Assembly: GCA_019119495.1 (NCBI GenBank)
Contig: DWWX01000020.1
Span: 245,738 to 309,737 of the forward strand
Length of the DNA stretch: 64,000 bases
Reading direction: 5' to 3'
From: Candidatus Gemmiger stercorigallinarum
Lineage (GTDB): Bacteria; Bacillota; Clostridia; Oscillospirales; Ruminococcaceae
The number at the start of each line of letters is the position of its first letter. Position 1 is the first letter of the stretch. The notes under the pieces were generated by a model. It was not told the DNA's origin. It did not search any database and saw only the letters and a program-made list of their open reading frames with translations. A program made the position numbers and the translations under genes. This document shows positions 1 through 7,292 of the stretch, one piece after another.

Positions 1-255
1 GCGGGGCACGATCTCGATGCGGTCCTTGACCTTTTCCTGCACGCGGGTCAGGCGGCTGATGTAGTCGCAGACAGCCTCCTCGTTGTCCGCCGAGCAGGGT
101 CCGATAATGACCATGAACTTGTCCGACTTGCCGGTGATGATATCCCGCAGGGCCTCATCCTTGCGGCGTTTGATCTCGCGCCCGCGCTCCGACAGCGGGT
201 ACTGGGCGCGGATCTCGGCAGGCGTCGGCAGCCTTTTCAGATAATTAAAACTCAT
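1..255 (-). CDS. 3-deoxy-7-phosphoheptulonate (DAHP) synthase, N-terminal part, truncated by window edge
   Basis: Reverse translation MSFNYLKRLPTPAEIRAQYPLSERG...SDKFMVIIGPCSADNEEAVCDYISRL, the class I DAHP synthase IGPCS motif. Confidence 0.85.
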   Translation of the reverse strand, partial: MSFNYLKRLPTPAEIRAQYPLSERGREIKRRKDEALRDIITGKSDKFMVIIGPCSADNEEAVCDYISRLTRVQEKVKDRIEIVPR

Positions 256-361
256 TGGAAACAACCCCTTCTGCTCTCATTCCCGGTTCTCTCCATGCAG
301 GCGGGCAGCGTGCGCCCGCGGCAAACTGTATATTTATGCACATGCATGTAGGCCGATTACT

Positions 362-391
362 ATAATATATCCTGTCGATGCAAAATGTCAA
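362..391 (-). promoter_or_regulatory. Candidate SigA-type promoter for the DAHP synthase gene
   Basis: Reverse strand TTGACA - about 17-18 nt - TATTAT. Confidence 0.5.
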
Positions 392-421
392 CCGGCGGGC
401 AAAAAGGGGCGGTATCCACCT

Positions 422-1291
422 TTAACCGGGCAGCGCGTGCAGCACGTCGCCGATGTCCCCGCGGATGCAGATGGACTGACGCTCGATCTCGCCGGGGCAG
501 GCGGCCTCGCTGCAGTTGATGCAGGCATAGGTGGCCTGCGGGTTTTGGAAGGTCATCTGCCAGAAGGGATATTTGATGATGACCGGGGTGTTATACCCCA
601 CCCCCAGCTCCAGGCACAGCACTTTGCCGCGCCGGTGGCGGCGGACAAAATCGTTATACCGCCCGGACGCCTGCTGCCAGCCCGCATCCTCCACAAAGCG
701 GTCGTTGGCGCGCAGGTTGGTGGTCAGCGGCCGGCCGCAGTTGGGGCAGCGGGGCACCAGCCCGGCGGGGACCCGCATGTCCTTCTGTTCGGCTACCATG
801 CGGCGGATCAGGGCCTCGTTGTCCCAGGTCTGTCGGCAGCAGGGCCGGGAGCATTGCAGCAGCCCGTAGTCGCCCTGGGTGTAAAACAGGCGGTGTTTGT
901 CAAAGCCGGCTTTCTGGAAACAGTGGTCCACGTTGGTGGTCAGCACAAAATAGTCCTTTCCGTCCAGCAGCCGCAGCAGGTCCTTATATACCGGCCTGGG
1001 CGCGTCCAGATAGCGGTTGATATAGATATACCGGCTCCAGTAGGCCCAGTATTCCTCCGGCGTCTGGTAGGGGTAAAAGCCGCCGGTGTACATGTCCCGG
1101 AACCCGTACTTTTCGGCAAAGTCGGAAAAATACTGCCGGAACCGTTCGCCGTCGTAGGTGAAGCCGGCGGAAGTGGAAAGCCCCGCCCCGGAGCCCACCA
1201 GGATGGCGTCGGCGCTGTCAATGGCCTGCCGCAGCCGCTCCAGGCTGGAGGAGGGCTTGGTAGAGTTCCCGGTCCGTATCCTTGAAAACAT
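422..1291 (-). CDS. Sir2-family protein, class M (SirTM)-like ADP-ribosylating sirtuin
   Basis: GSGAGLSTSAGF, TTNVDHCFQKAGF and two CxxC zinc knuckles (CSRPCC, CPNC). Start set at ATG 1291 because GGAGG lies 9 nt upstream; the ORF track start at 1345 is also possible. Confidence 0.8.
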   Translation of the reverse strand: MFSRIRTGNSTKPSSSLERLRQAIDSADAILVGSGAGLSTSAGFTYDGERFRQYFSDFAEKYGFRDMYTGGFYPYQTPEEYWAYWSRYIYINRYLDAPRPVYKDLLRLLDGKDYFVLTTNVDHCFQKAGFDKHRLFYTQGDYGLLQCSRPCCRQTWDNEALIRRMVAEQKDMRVPAGLVPRCPNCGRPLTTNLRANDRFVEDAGWQQASGRYNDFVRRHRRGKVLCLELGVGYNTPVIIKYPFWQMTFQNPQATYACINCSEAACPGEIERQSICIRGDIGDVLHALPG

Positions 1292-2030
1292 TGAAAACGA
1301 CCTCCATACTGCTTTGGGTCCGGCGCCGGTACTGCCGCACGGCATCCACGGCGATCTGCGCGGCGCGGCGGCCGGGAAAATGGAACTCTCCGGTAGAGAT
1401 GCAGCAGAACGCCACGCTGTGCAGCCCGTTTGCCTCTGCCAGCTCCAGGCAGCTGCGGTAGCAGCAGGCCAGCAGCCGCTCGTCCGTTGGGGTCACGCGG
1501 CCATGCACGACGGGCCCCACCGTATGCAGCACATACCGGCAGGGCAGGTTGTAGGCCGGGGTGATTTTGGCCCGGCCGGTGGGTTCCTCATGGCCCTGGC
1601 GCTCCATCTGGCGGGCGCACTCCAGCCGCAGCTGCACCCCGGCAAAGGTGTGGATGGCATTGTCGATGCAGCCATGGTTGGGGCAAAAACAGCCCAGCAT
1701 CCGGCTGTTGGCGGCGTTTACGATGGCGTCGCACCGCAGCGTGGTGATGTCCCCCTGCCACAGGTACAGCCCCGGCTGCACCGGCGCAAGGTCCGACAAG
1801 TCGGTGACGCCCTTGCGTCGGGTCTCCTGCTGCAGGTAGGCGTTCTGCACGGCGAGAAATTCCTGCGAAGCGGGCATGGGCGGGCGGATGTTGAACAGCG
1901 CGCGCAGCAGCTGCTTTTGTTCGGCTTCCCCTTCGGGGATGGGCATGGCTTGCAGCCGGGGCTGTTCGGTGCGCTCCTGCAGCAGCGCACCGATCAGCCA
2001 GCGGCGTCTTTGCTGCTGGTCCATGGTCAT
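1218..2030 (-). CDS. Protein-ADP-ribose hydrolase, macrodomain of the zinc-dependent type
   Basis: GDITTLRCDAIVNAANSRMLGCFCPNHGCIDNAIHTFAG; Cys/His-rich insertion after the NAAN motif; directly precedes the sirtuin. Confidence 0.85.
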   Translation of the reverse strand: MTMDQQQRRRWLIGALLQERTEQPRLQAMPIPEGEAEQKQLLRALFNIRPPMPASQEFLAVQNAYLQQETRRKGVTDLSDLAPVQPGLYLWQGDITTLRCDAIVNAANSRMLGCFCPNHGCIDNAIHTFAGVQLRLECARQMERQGHEEPTGRAKITPAYNLPCRYVLHTVGPVVHGRVTPTDERLLACCYRSCLELAEANGLHSVAFCCISTGEFHFPGRRAAQIAVDAVRQYRRRTQSSMEVVFNVFKDTDRELYQALLQPGAAAAGH

Positions 2031-2644
2031 GCCTCCCAGGGCCGGACGGCCGATACCGGGCAGTGCTCAAAGCAGCTGCCGCAATGCAGGCAGTTCTGCT
2101 GCCGGATGGCGTAGGGCTGCCCCGGCGTGATGCAGCCCTGGGGGCAGTTGGCCGCGCAGGCACCGCAGCCGATGCAGCTTTCGGTGATTTGATAGCCTTT
2201 CGGCGCAGCCTGGCCGCCGCCGAAGGGATAGCTCTCGCGGAAGATGGGGCGCACGCCCAGGTCAAAGTATTCGATGGAACCGCGGCGGATGGCAAACACG
2301 ATGCCGATGTTCCTGGTATCGCCGGGGTAGACGTTGGCCAGATAGGGCTGCTCGGCAAAGATGGTCTCGATCCAGCGGGCCTGTTCCTTTTGGGGCACAG
2401 GCTCGGCGGCGGCGGTCAGGCGGATCATCTCTTTATAGTGGGTGTAGCCCAGCACCTGCACCCGGCCGTCGGCCAGCAGCTGGCGGCAGAAGTCCTTGCC
2501 GCGGGCGGTGAAAAAGTAGATGGCGTCCGGTTCGTAGTGGATGGCGCTGATGTTGCGCACCTGGGGCGCGCCCCGGCCGTCCACCGTGGCAAAGGCCAGC
2601 ACGCCCACGTATTGCAGTTTTTGCAGGCAGGTTTTTGCGTCCAT
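2027..2644 (-). CDS. Pyridoxamine 5'-phosphate oxidase-like FMN-binding protein with C-terminal 2x[4Fe-4S] ferredoxin domain
   Basis: N-terminal PNPOx-like split-barrel (FATVDGRGAPQVRNISAIHY) followed by CIGCGACAANCP and CLHCGSCFEHCP. Confidence 0.8.
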   Translation of the reverse strand: MDAKTCLQKLQYVGVLAFATVDGRGAPQVRNISAIHYEPDAIYFFTARGKDFCRQLLADGRVQVLGYTHYKEMIRLTAAAEPVPQKEQARWIETIFAEQPYLANVYPGDTRNIGIVFAIRRGSIEYFDLGVRPIFRESYPFGGGQAAPKGYQITESCIGCGACAANCPQGCITPGQPYAIRQQNCLHCGSCFEHCPVSAVRPWEA

Positions 2645-2678
2645 GGGTTTTCTCTCCTTTCCTGTTCGGTTTTCCCGC

Positions 2679-3269
2679 TCAGAACCGCAGCACGCGGCCT
2701 TCCCGGCGGGGTTTGGGTTCGGGGTGCCTGTCGCCGGGGCGGGGATACCCCAAAAGCAGCTGCATCACCGCATAATAGCCGGCAGGGATGCCCCACTGCC
2801 GCAGGATCTTTTGGCCGTAGGGGTCGGCAAAGGCGGGCCACCCCTGGCCGATGTAGCAGCTGCCGATACCCAGCGCGTCGGCGGCCAGCATCATGTTCTC
2901 GGCGGCGCAGGCGCAGTCCTCGGCCGCAAACAGGAAGTTTTTGGGCCCGAACAGCGTAATGACGGTGGGCGCATCGTAAAAGGCGTTGGTCAGCGTGGGA
3001 TCGTCGGCAATGCTGGGCTGGTCCTTCGAGACATAGTTTCCGCCCGCGGCCATCCGCGGGTGAGAATTGGCCCGCTTGATGCGCCCCAGCCGGGCGTTGA
3101 CTTCGGCGTCCTGGCAGACGACGAACAGAGGTCCCTGCCGCCCGCCGGCGCTGGGGGCGTACAGTCCCGTCTGCAGGATCTTTTGCAGGGCGTCCTCGTC
3201 GATCTGGCGGGCGGTGTCGAACCGGCGGATGGCACGGCGGTGCAGGATGGTTTCCAGTACGTCCTTCAT
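2679..3269 (-). CDS. Nitroreductase family protein
   Basis: ILHRRAIRRFD...GLYAPSAGGRQ...LGIGSCYIGQGW; start chosen at MKDVLETILHRR. Confidence 0.85.
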   Translation of the reverse strand: MKDVLETILHRRAIRRFDTARQIDEDALQKILQTGLYAPSAGGRQGPLFVVCQDAEVNARLGRIKRANSHPRMAAGGNYVSKDQPSIADDPTLTNAFYDAPTVITLFGPKNFLFAAEDCACAAENMMLAADALGIGSCYIGQGWPAFADPYGQKILRQWGIPAGYYAVMQLLLGYPRPGDRHPEPKPRREGRVLRF

Positions 3270-3271
3270 GG

Positions 3272-4306
3272 TCAGTTTACCTCCTTCCAGCACTGGGGGT
3301 CGGCGGCGTAAAAGTTGCCGTCCCTTCCGCTGGCCACCGCCGGGCACCCCCGGCAGAAGGCCAGCAGCTCGCATTTGGCGCATTTTTCAAATTTTGTGTA
3401 GTCCCGGTAGGCTTCCATCCGGCAGACCCACACGTCGGCCAGACGGTCCTCGAACACATTGCCCACCCGGCTGTTCCGGACCCGGCGGCAGGCGTAAATA
3501 TCGCCGGTGGGCAGGATGGTCAGGTGGCAGTTGCCGCAGTTACAGCCGCCGTAGATCACGCCCTCCTCCGCCGCCTCCGGGATGCGGAAAGCGCCGGTCT
3601 CGTACTCGTACAGAGTCCAGAGGTGGTCTTTTTTGTTGAAGTAGGTCTGGCAGCCGGCGGCCTCGTATGCCTTGAACTTTTTGTCGCAGTCGGCCAGCAG
3701 CTGGCGGTATCGCTGCGGGGTGACGCCCACCTCCTTTTCCTCGCTGGTGGGGCAGTAGCGGGCAAAGGCAAAGACGTTGGCACCTGCCTGCACCACCGCG
3801 TCGATGATGTCGGGCACCTGGTCGATGTTGGTCCCGGAGACAGTGGTCATGATGACGCTGCGGATGCCGGCACGGTTGATGCAGCCGATCTTTTCCAGCG
3901 TGATGTCAAAGCTGCCCGGCTTGCGAAACCAGTCGTGGGTCTCGCGCATGCCGTCCAGCGAGAGCTGGTATTTTTCGCAGCCGAAGTCTTTCAGCCGGCG
4001 GCAGACCTCGTCGGTCAGATGGAAGGGGTTGCCCAGGATGGTGAAGGGGATGCCGTGCTCCTTCATCAGGGCCAGCAGCTTCCAGAAATCCGGGTGCAGG
4101 ATGGGGTCGCCGCCGGTGATGTAAAAGTAGGGCAGCCGGCCGTAGACTTTGCAAAAGTCCAGGCAGTTGTAAAAGGTATCCTGCATCTGCGGCCAGGTCA
4201 TGGAATCCAGCGCCTTGCAGTTGTTTTCCGAAAAGATATAGCAGTGCTTGCAACGCTGGTCGCACTCGTCGGTGATGTGCCACTGGAAAGAGAAATACTG
4301 CTTCAT
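3272..4306 (-). CDS. Radical SAM/SPASM domain protein, probable maturase of the ACGX-repeat peptide
   Basis: CDQRCKHCY (CX3CX2C) plus Cys-rich SPASM C-terminus (CNCGNC...CRR...CAKCELLAFCRGCP...C); adjacent to ACGX-repeat peptide. Confidence 0.88.
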   Translation of the reverse strand: MKQYFSFQWHITDECDQRCKHCYIFSENNCKALDSMTWPQMQDTFYNCLDFCKVYGRLPYFYITGGDPILHPDFWKLLALMKEHGIPFTILGNPFHLTDEVCRRLKDFGCEKYQLSLDGMRETHDWFRKPGSFDITLEKIGCINRAGIRSVIMTTVSGTNIDQVPDIIDAVVQAGANVFAFARYCPTSEEKEVGVTPQRYRQLLADCDKKFKAYEAAGCQTYFNKKDHLWTLYEYETGAFRIPEAAEEGVIYGGCNCGNCHLTILPTGDIYACRRVRNSRVGNVFEDRLADVWVCRMEAYRDYTKFEKCAKCELLAFCRGCPAVASGRDGNFYAADPQCWKEVN

Positions 4307-4387
4307 AGGGGGAACGCCTCGCTTTGGGGTAAAGTTTGAGTATCTATCGGCAAGCCGGGCCGGCCGGCCCGGCGGTAGGATGCAAAG

Positions 4388-4414
4388 GTTCCCGGCGGCC
4401 GCGCCGCCGGGAAC
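4388..4414 (-). terminator. 12-bp perfect hairpin between precursor peptide and maturase (attenuator or mRNA-stabiliser candidate)
   Basis: GTTCCCGGCGGC-CGC-GCCGCCGGGAAC; only a weak T tract (CTTTGC) follows on the - strand. Confidence 0.55.
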
Positions 4415-4432
4415 GGGAAAGGTCCGGCAGGC

Positions 4433-4640
4433 TTACTTGTCAGCAGCGCCACAAGCGGAACCGCAGGCCGCGGGCGTCTGGGCCGGCTTGTCGGCCGCAC
4501 CGCAGGCGGCGGGAGCCTCGGCGGGCTTGTCGGCAACGCCGCAGGCAGAACCACAGGCCGCGGGGGTCTGGGCGGGCTTATCGGCAGCGCCGCAAGCGGA
4601 GCCGCAGGCCGCAGCAGGGGATGTCTGCGCATTGCCACGC
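4433..4640. repeat. In-gene tandem repeats encoding ACGSACGxADKPAxxPA
   Basis: Imperfect roughly 51-bp repeats visible in both DNA and protein. Confidence 0.85.
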
Positions 4641-4666
4641 CATCCGAACAGGTTGGAAAGTGCCAT
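4433..4666 (-). CDS. ACGX-repeat Cys-rich peptide (candidate RiPP precursor)
   Basis: MALSNLFGWRGNAQTSPAAACGSACGAADKPAQTPAACGSACGVADKPAEAPAACGAADKPAQTPAACGSACGAADK; strong AAAGGAGGT RBS; rSAM/SPASM gene immediately downstream. Confidence 0.9.
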   Translation of the reverse strand: MALSNLFGWRGNAQTSPAAACGSACGAADKPAQTPAACGSACGVADKPAEAPAACGAADKPAQTPAACGSACGAADK

Positions 4667-4754
4667 ACAAATGACCTCCTTTGGGGTTGGGGCCGGACGG
4701 GCGCCGGCCCGGTTTGCGGAATGCAGGCGGTGGTGTTTCCCTGCCTGCAGCTAT

Positions 4755-4760
4755 ATTGTA
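4755..4760 (-). promoter_or_regulatory. Candidate -10 box (TACAAT) for the ACGX peptide gene, no good -35
   Basis: Reverse strand TACAAT about 90 nt upstream of the start; the -35 position reads TTTTTT. Confidence 0.35.
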
Positions 4761-4827
4761 GCGCCGGTGCGGCGGAGAAAAAAGTACGCACAAATCTATT
4801 ACTTAGTCACCTTTTGGTGACCCCGGC

Positions 4828-4856
4828 TTGACATTTTGGGGATGCTGCACTAATAT
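4828..4856 (+). promoter_or_regulatory. SigA-type promoter for the HxlR gene
   Basis: TTGACA - 17 nt - TAATAT. Confidence 0.7.
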
Positions 4857-4906
4857 TTAAGTGCAACATTCTATTTTAAACTATTGGAACTATTGGAGGT
4901 GCCCCT

Positions 4907-5236
4907 ATGCTGACCAAAGAGGAACTGCCCGCCTGCCCCGTAGCCACCACCGTGCAGCTGATCGGCAGCAAGTGGAAGCTGCTGATTTTGCGCAACCTGC
5001 TCCAGCGTCCCTGGCGCTTCAACGAGTTGCGCCGCGACCTGGAGGGCATCAGCCAAAAGGTGCTGACCGACAGCCTGCGCGCCATGGAGGAAGACGGCAT
5101 CATCACCCGCACCGTCTATCCCGAAGTGCCGCCCCGCGTGGAGTACGCGCTGAGCCCGCTGGGCGAATCGATGCGCCCCATCCTGGACGCCATGGCGCAG
5201 TGGGGCACCGAATATAAAAAGAAGCTGTCCGCCTGA
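4907..5236 (+). CDS. HxlR-family winged-helix transcriptional regulator
   Basis: CPVATTVQLIGSKWKLLILRNLLQRPWRFNELRRDLEGISQKVLTDSLRAMEEDGIITR. Confidence 0.92.
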   Translation: MLTKEELPACPVATTVQLIGSKWKLLILRNLLQRPWRFNELRRDLEGISQKVLTDSLRAMEEDGIITRTVYPEVPPRVEYALSPLGESMRPILDAMAQWGTEYKKKLSA

Positions 5237-5240
5237 ACAA

Positions 5241-5285
5241 GCAGCTGCCCGGACGCCTGTTGGCGCGTCCGGGCAGCTGCTTTTG
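5241..5285 (+). terminator. Rho-independent terminator after HxlR gene
   Basis: GCAGCTGCCCGGACGC loop GCGTCCGGGCAGCTGC TTTTG. Confidence 0.85.
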
Positions 5286-5333
5286 TCTGTACGTGATTTT
5301 TTTGCATGGAACGGCGGTTTGCCGGGCTCGGCG

Positions 5334-5585
5334 TTACAGCATCAGCTGCAAAAGCAGCACCCCCACCACGCCGGGCAGGCCCAGCACGGCGGCCGCAAAG
5401 CCGGTAAACCGGTTAAGGGGCAGCGCAACGCCGGTGTAGGGCGCCAGAAGCGCCACTACGGCCAGCGCCGCAACACCGCACAGCGCACCGCCCAGCACCG
5501 CCGCCAGCGCGTGCTTTTGCCGGGCGGCGCAGCGGGCCACCACCAGGATGCACACCGCCCCCGCCGCCGTCAGCCAGAGGGGCAT
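5334..5585 (-). CDS. bofA: Pro-sigmaK processing inhibitor BofA family protein
   Basis: Small TM protein ending LPLNRFTGFAAAVLGLPGVVGVLLLQLML; next to YaaL-like gene. Confidence 0.75.
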   Translation of the reverse strand: MPLWLTAAGAVCILVVARCAARQKHALAAVLGGALCGVAALAVVALLAPYTGVALPLNRFTGFAAAVLGLPGVVGVLLLQLML

Positions 5586-5785
5586 GGGCCCTCACCTCCC
5601 CGCACATCCCGCAGCAGGGCGCGGTAATGGCACATCAGCGCCGCACGTTCGTAGACCAGCTGTTCAATGGCAAGGGCGTCCTCGGCGTAGGCAAAGCGGC
5701 GCTCGTTTTCGGCAAGGGCGTCGGCCAGCTCTGCCAGTTCCGCCTGGCGGGCACGGCGCTGCCGATTTTGTGCATGTTCGCGCAT
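5570..5785 (-). CDS. YaaL/DUF2508-like small protein
   Basis: 71 aa helical protein immediately upstream of bofA, as in the B. subtilis yaaL-bofA pair. Confidence 0.6.
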   Translation of the reverse strand: MREHAQNRQRRARQAELAELADALAENERRFAYAEDALAIEQLVYERAALMCHYRALLRDVRGGEGPCPSG

Positions 5786-5802
5786 GGCAGTGCCCTCCCC
5801 TT

Positions 5803-7278
5803 TTACAAAAGAATGCAGATCAGGCCGTCACAGCCGTCGTTGATGATGCGCTCCAGCGTGACCTGCAGGCGGCTGCGGGCTTCCTGGGGCATGTGCAGCA
5901 GCTTGGCCTGCACCCCCTCGTTGACCAGCTCGTTCAGGCTTTTGCCAAAAATATTGGTGTTCCACAGCTTGCCGGGGTCGCTCTCGAAATCCTGCAGGAT
6001 GCTTTTGATCAGCTCCTCGCCCTGCTGCTCGCTGCCCACGCTGGGCGAGATCTCGGTGTGGATGGTGGCCCGCATGATGTGCAGCGACGGCGCGCTGGCC
6101 GACAGCCGCACCCCGTACTGCCCGCCCTGGCGCACGATCTCCGGTTCCTCCAGCGCCAGCTCGTCGATGTCCGGCATGACGATGCCGTAGCCGGTGGCCT
6201 CCACCTGGTCCAGCGCGCCCTTGATCTTGTCGTAGGCACGCTTGGCCCGCGCCAGGCTGACCACGCAGGGCAGAAGCGTCGCTTCGTCCACAATGTCCAG
6301 CCCGGTCTGCTCGCCCAGGATCTTATAGAAGATATCCGGCGCGATGCGCAGCGTGATGCGCACGCTGCCGGTGGCCAGGTCCATGCCGCAGAGGCTGGCG
6401 CCGGTCAGGTACTCGCAGTCGATGGCCGGCGTCTGCCCGGCCACGTCCCGCATGCGCTGGATGCCCGCGGCATACTGCTGCAGGGCGCCGTAGACCGAGC
6501 TTTGCAGCCAGTGGCCCGGTTCCAGCATGGTAACCCAGGCAGGCATGTTGACGGCGATCTCCTGCACCGGGAACTCGTAAAGCAGCTGTTTCAAGATGGC
6601 GTCCAGTTTTTCGGCGGTGAGCTGGGTGCAGTTGACCGGGATGACCGGGCGGCCGTAGTCCCGCTCCAGGCCGGCGGCCAGGCTGCGGCTGGCTTCGCTG
6701 TCCGGGTCCACACAGTTGAGCAGGATCAGGTACGGCTTGCCGATGTCGTCCAGCTCGGCGATGATGCGCTGCTCGGCATCCAGATAGCGTTCCCGCGGGA
6801 TCTCGGCGATGCTGCCGTCGGTGGTGACCACCAGGCCCACGGTGGCATGCTCCCGGATGACCTTGCGGGTGCCGGTCTCGGCGGCCAGGTCAAAGGGCAC
6901 GGCGTTGTCGAACCAGGGGCTTTTGACCAGGCGCGGGGCATTGTTCTCCTCGTGGCCGAGGGCCCCGTCCACCATATAGCCCACGCAGTCCACCAGCCGG
7001 GCGCGGAAACTGCCCCCGCCCGAAAGCTCCACCTCCACCGCCTTTTCGGGGATAAATTTCGGCTCGGTGGTCATAATGGTGCGGCCGGCCGCCGACTGGG
7101 GCAGCTCGTCGGTGGCGCGCGCCCGCTGGGCGTCGTTTTTGATGTGGGGCAAAAGCATCAGCTCGGCAAACCGTTTGATCAGGGTGCTTTTTCCGGTGCG
7201 CACCGGTCCCACCACGCCGATATAGATATCGCCGCCGGTGCGCTGGGCAATGTTCTGGTAAATTTGTTCCTGCGTCAC
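5803..7278 (-). CDS. spoIVA: Stage IV sporulation protein A
   Basis: IYQNIAQRTGGDIYIGVVGPVRTGKSTLIKRFAELMLLPHI; GTG start at 7278 with AAGGGGG RBS. Confidence 0.95.
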   Translation of the reverse strand: MTQEQIYQNIAQRTGGDIYIGVVGPVRTGKSTLIKRFAELMLLPHIKNDAQRARATDELPQSAAGRTIMTTEPKFIPEKAVEVELSGGGSFRARLVDCVGYMVDGALGHEENNAPRLVKSPWFDNAVPFDLAAETGTRKVIREHATVGLVVTTDGSIAEIPRERYLDAEQRIIAELDDIGKPYLILLNCVDPDSEASRSLAAGLERDYGRPVIPVNCTQLTAEKLDAILKQLLYEFPVQEIAVNMPAWVTMLEPGHWLQSSVYGALQQYAAGIQRMRDVAGQTPAIDCEYLTGASLCGMDLATGSVRITLRIAPDIFYKILGEQTGLDIVDEATLLPCVVSLARAKRAYDKIKGALDQVEATGYGIVMPDIDELALEEPEIVRQGGQYGVRLSASAPSLHIMRATIHTEISPSVGSEQQGEELIKSILQDFESDPGKLWNTNIFGKSLNELVNEGVQAKLLHMPQEARSRLQVTLERIINDGCDGLICILL

Positions 7279-7292
7279 TTTGGGTCCCCCTT

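Noticed and set aside
4433-4640. CRISPR-like repeat array
   Set aside because: Repeats are coding, contiguous and lack unique spacers; they encode the ACGX units.
4248-4820. Plus-strand 190-aa ORF with SAAPQAEPQAAGVWAGL repeats
   Set aside because: It is the antisense reading of the ACGX repeats; the minus-strand frame has the RBS, the Cys pattern and the partner gene.
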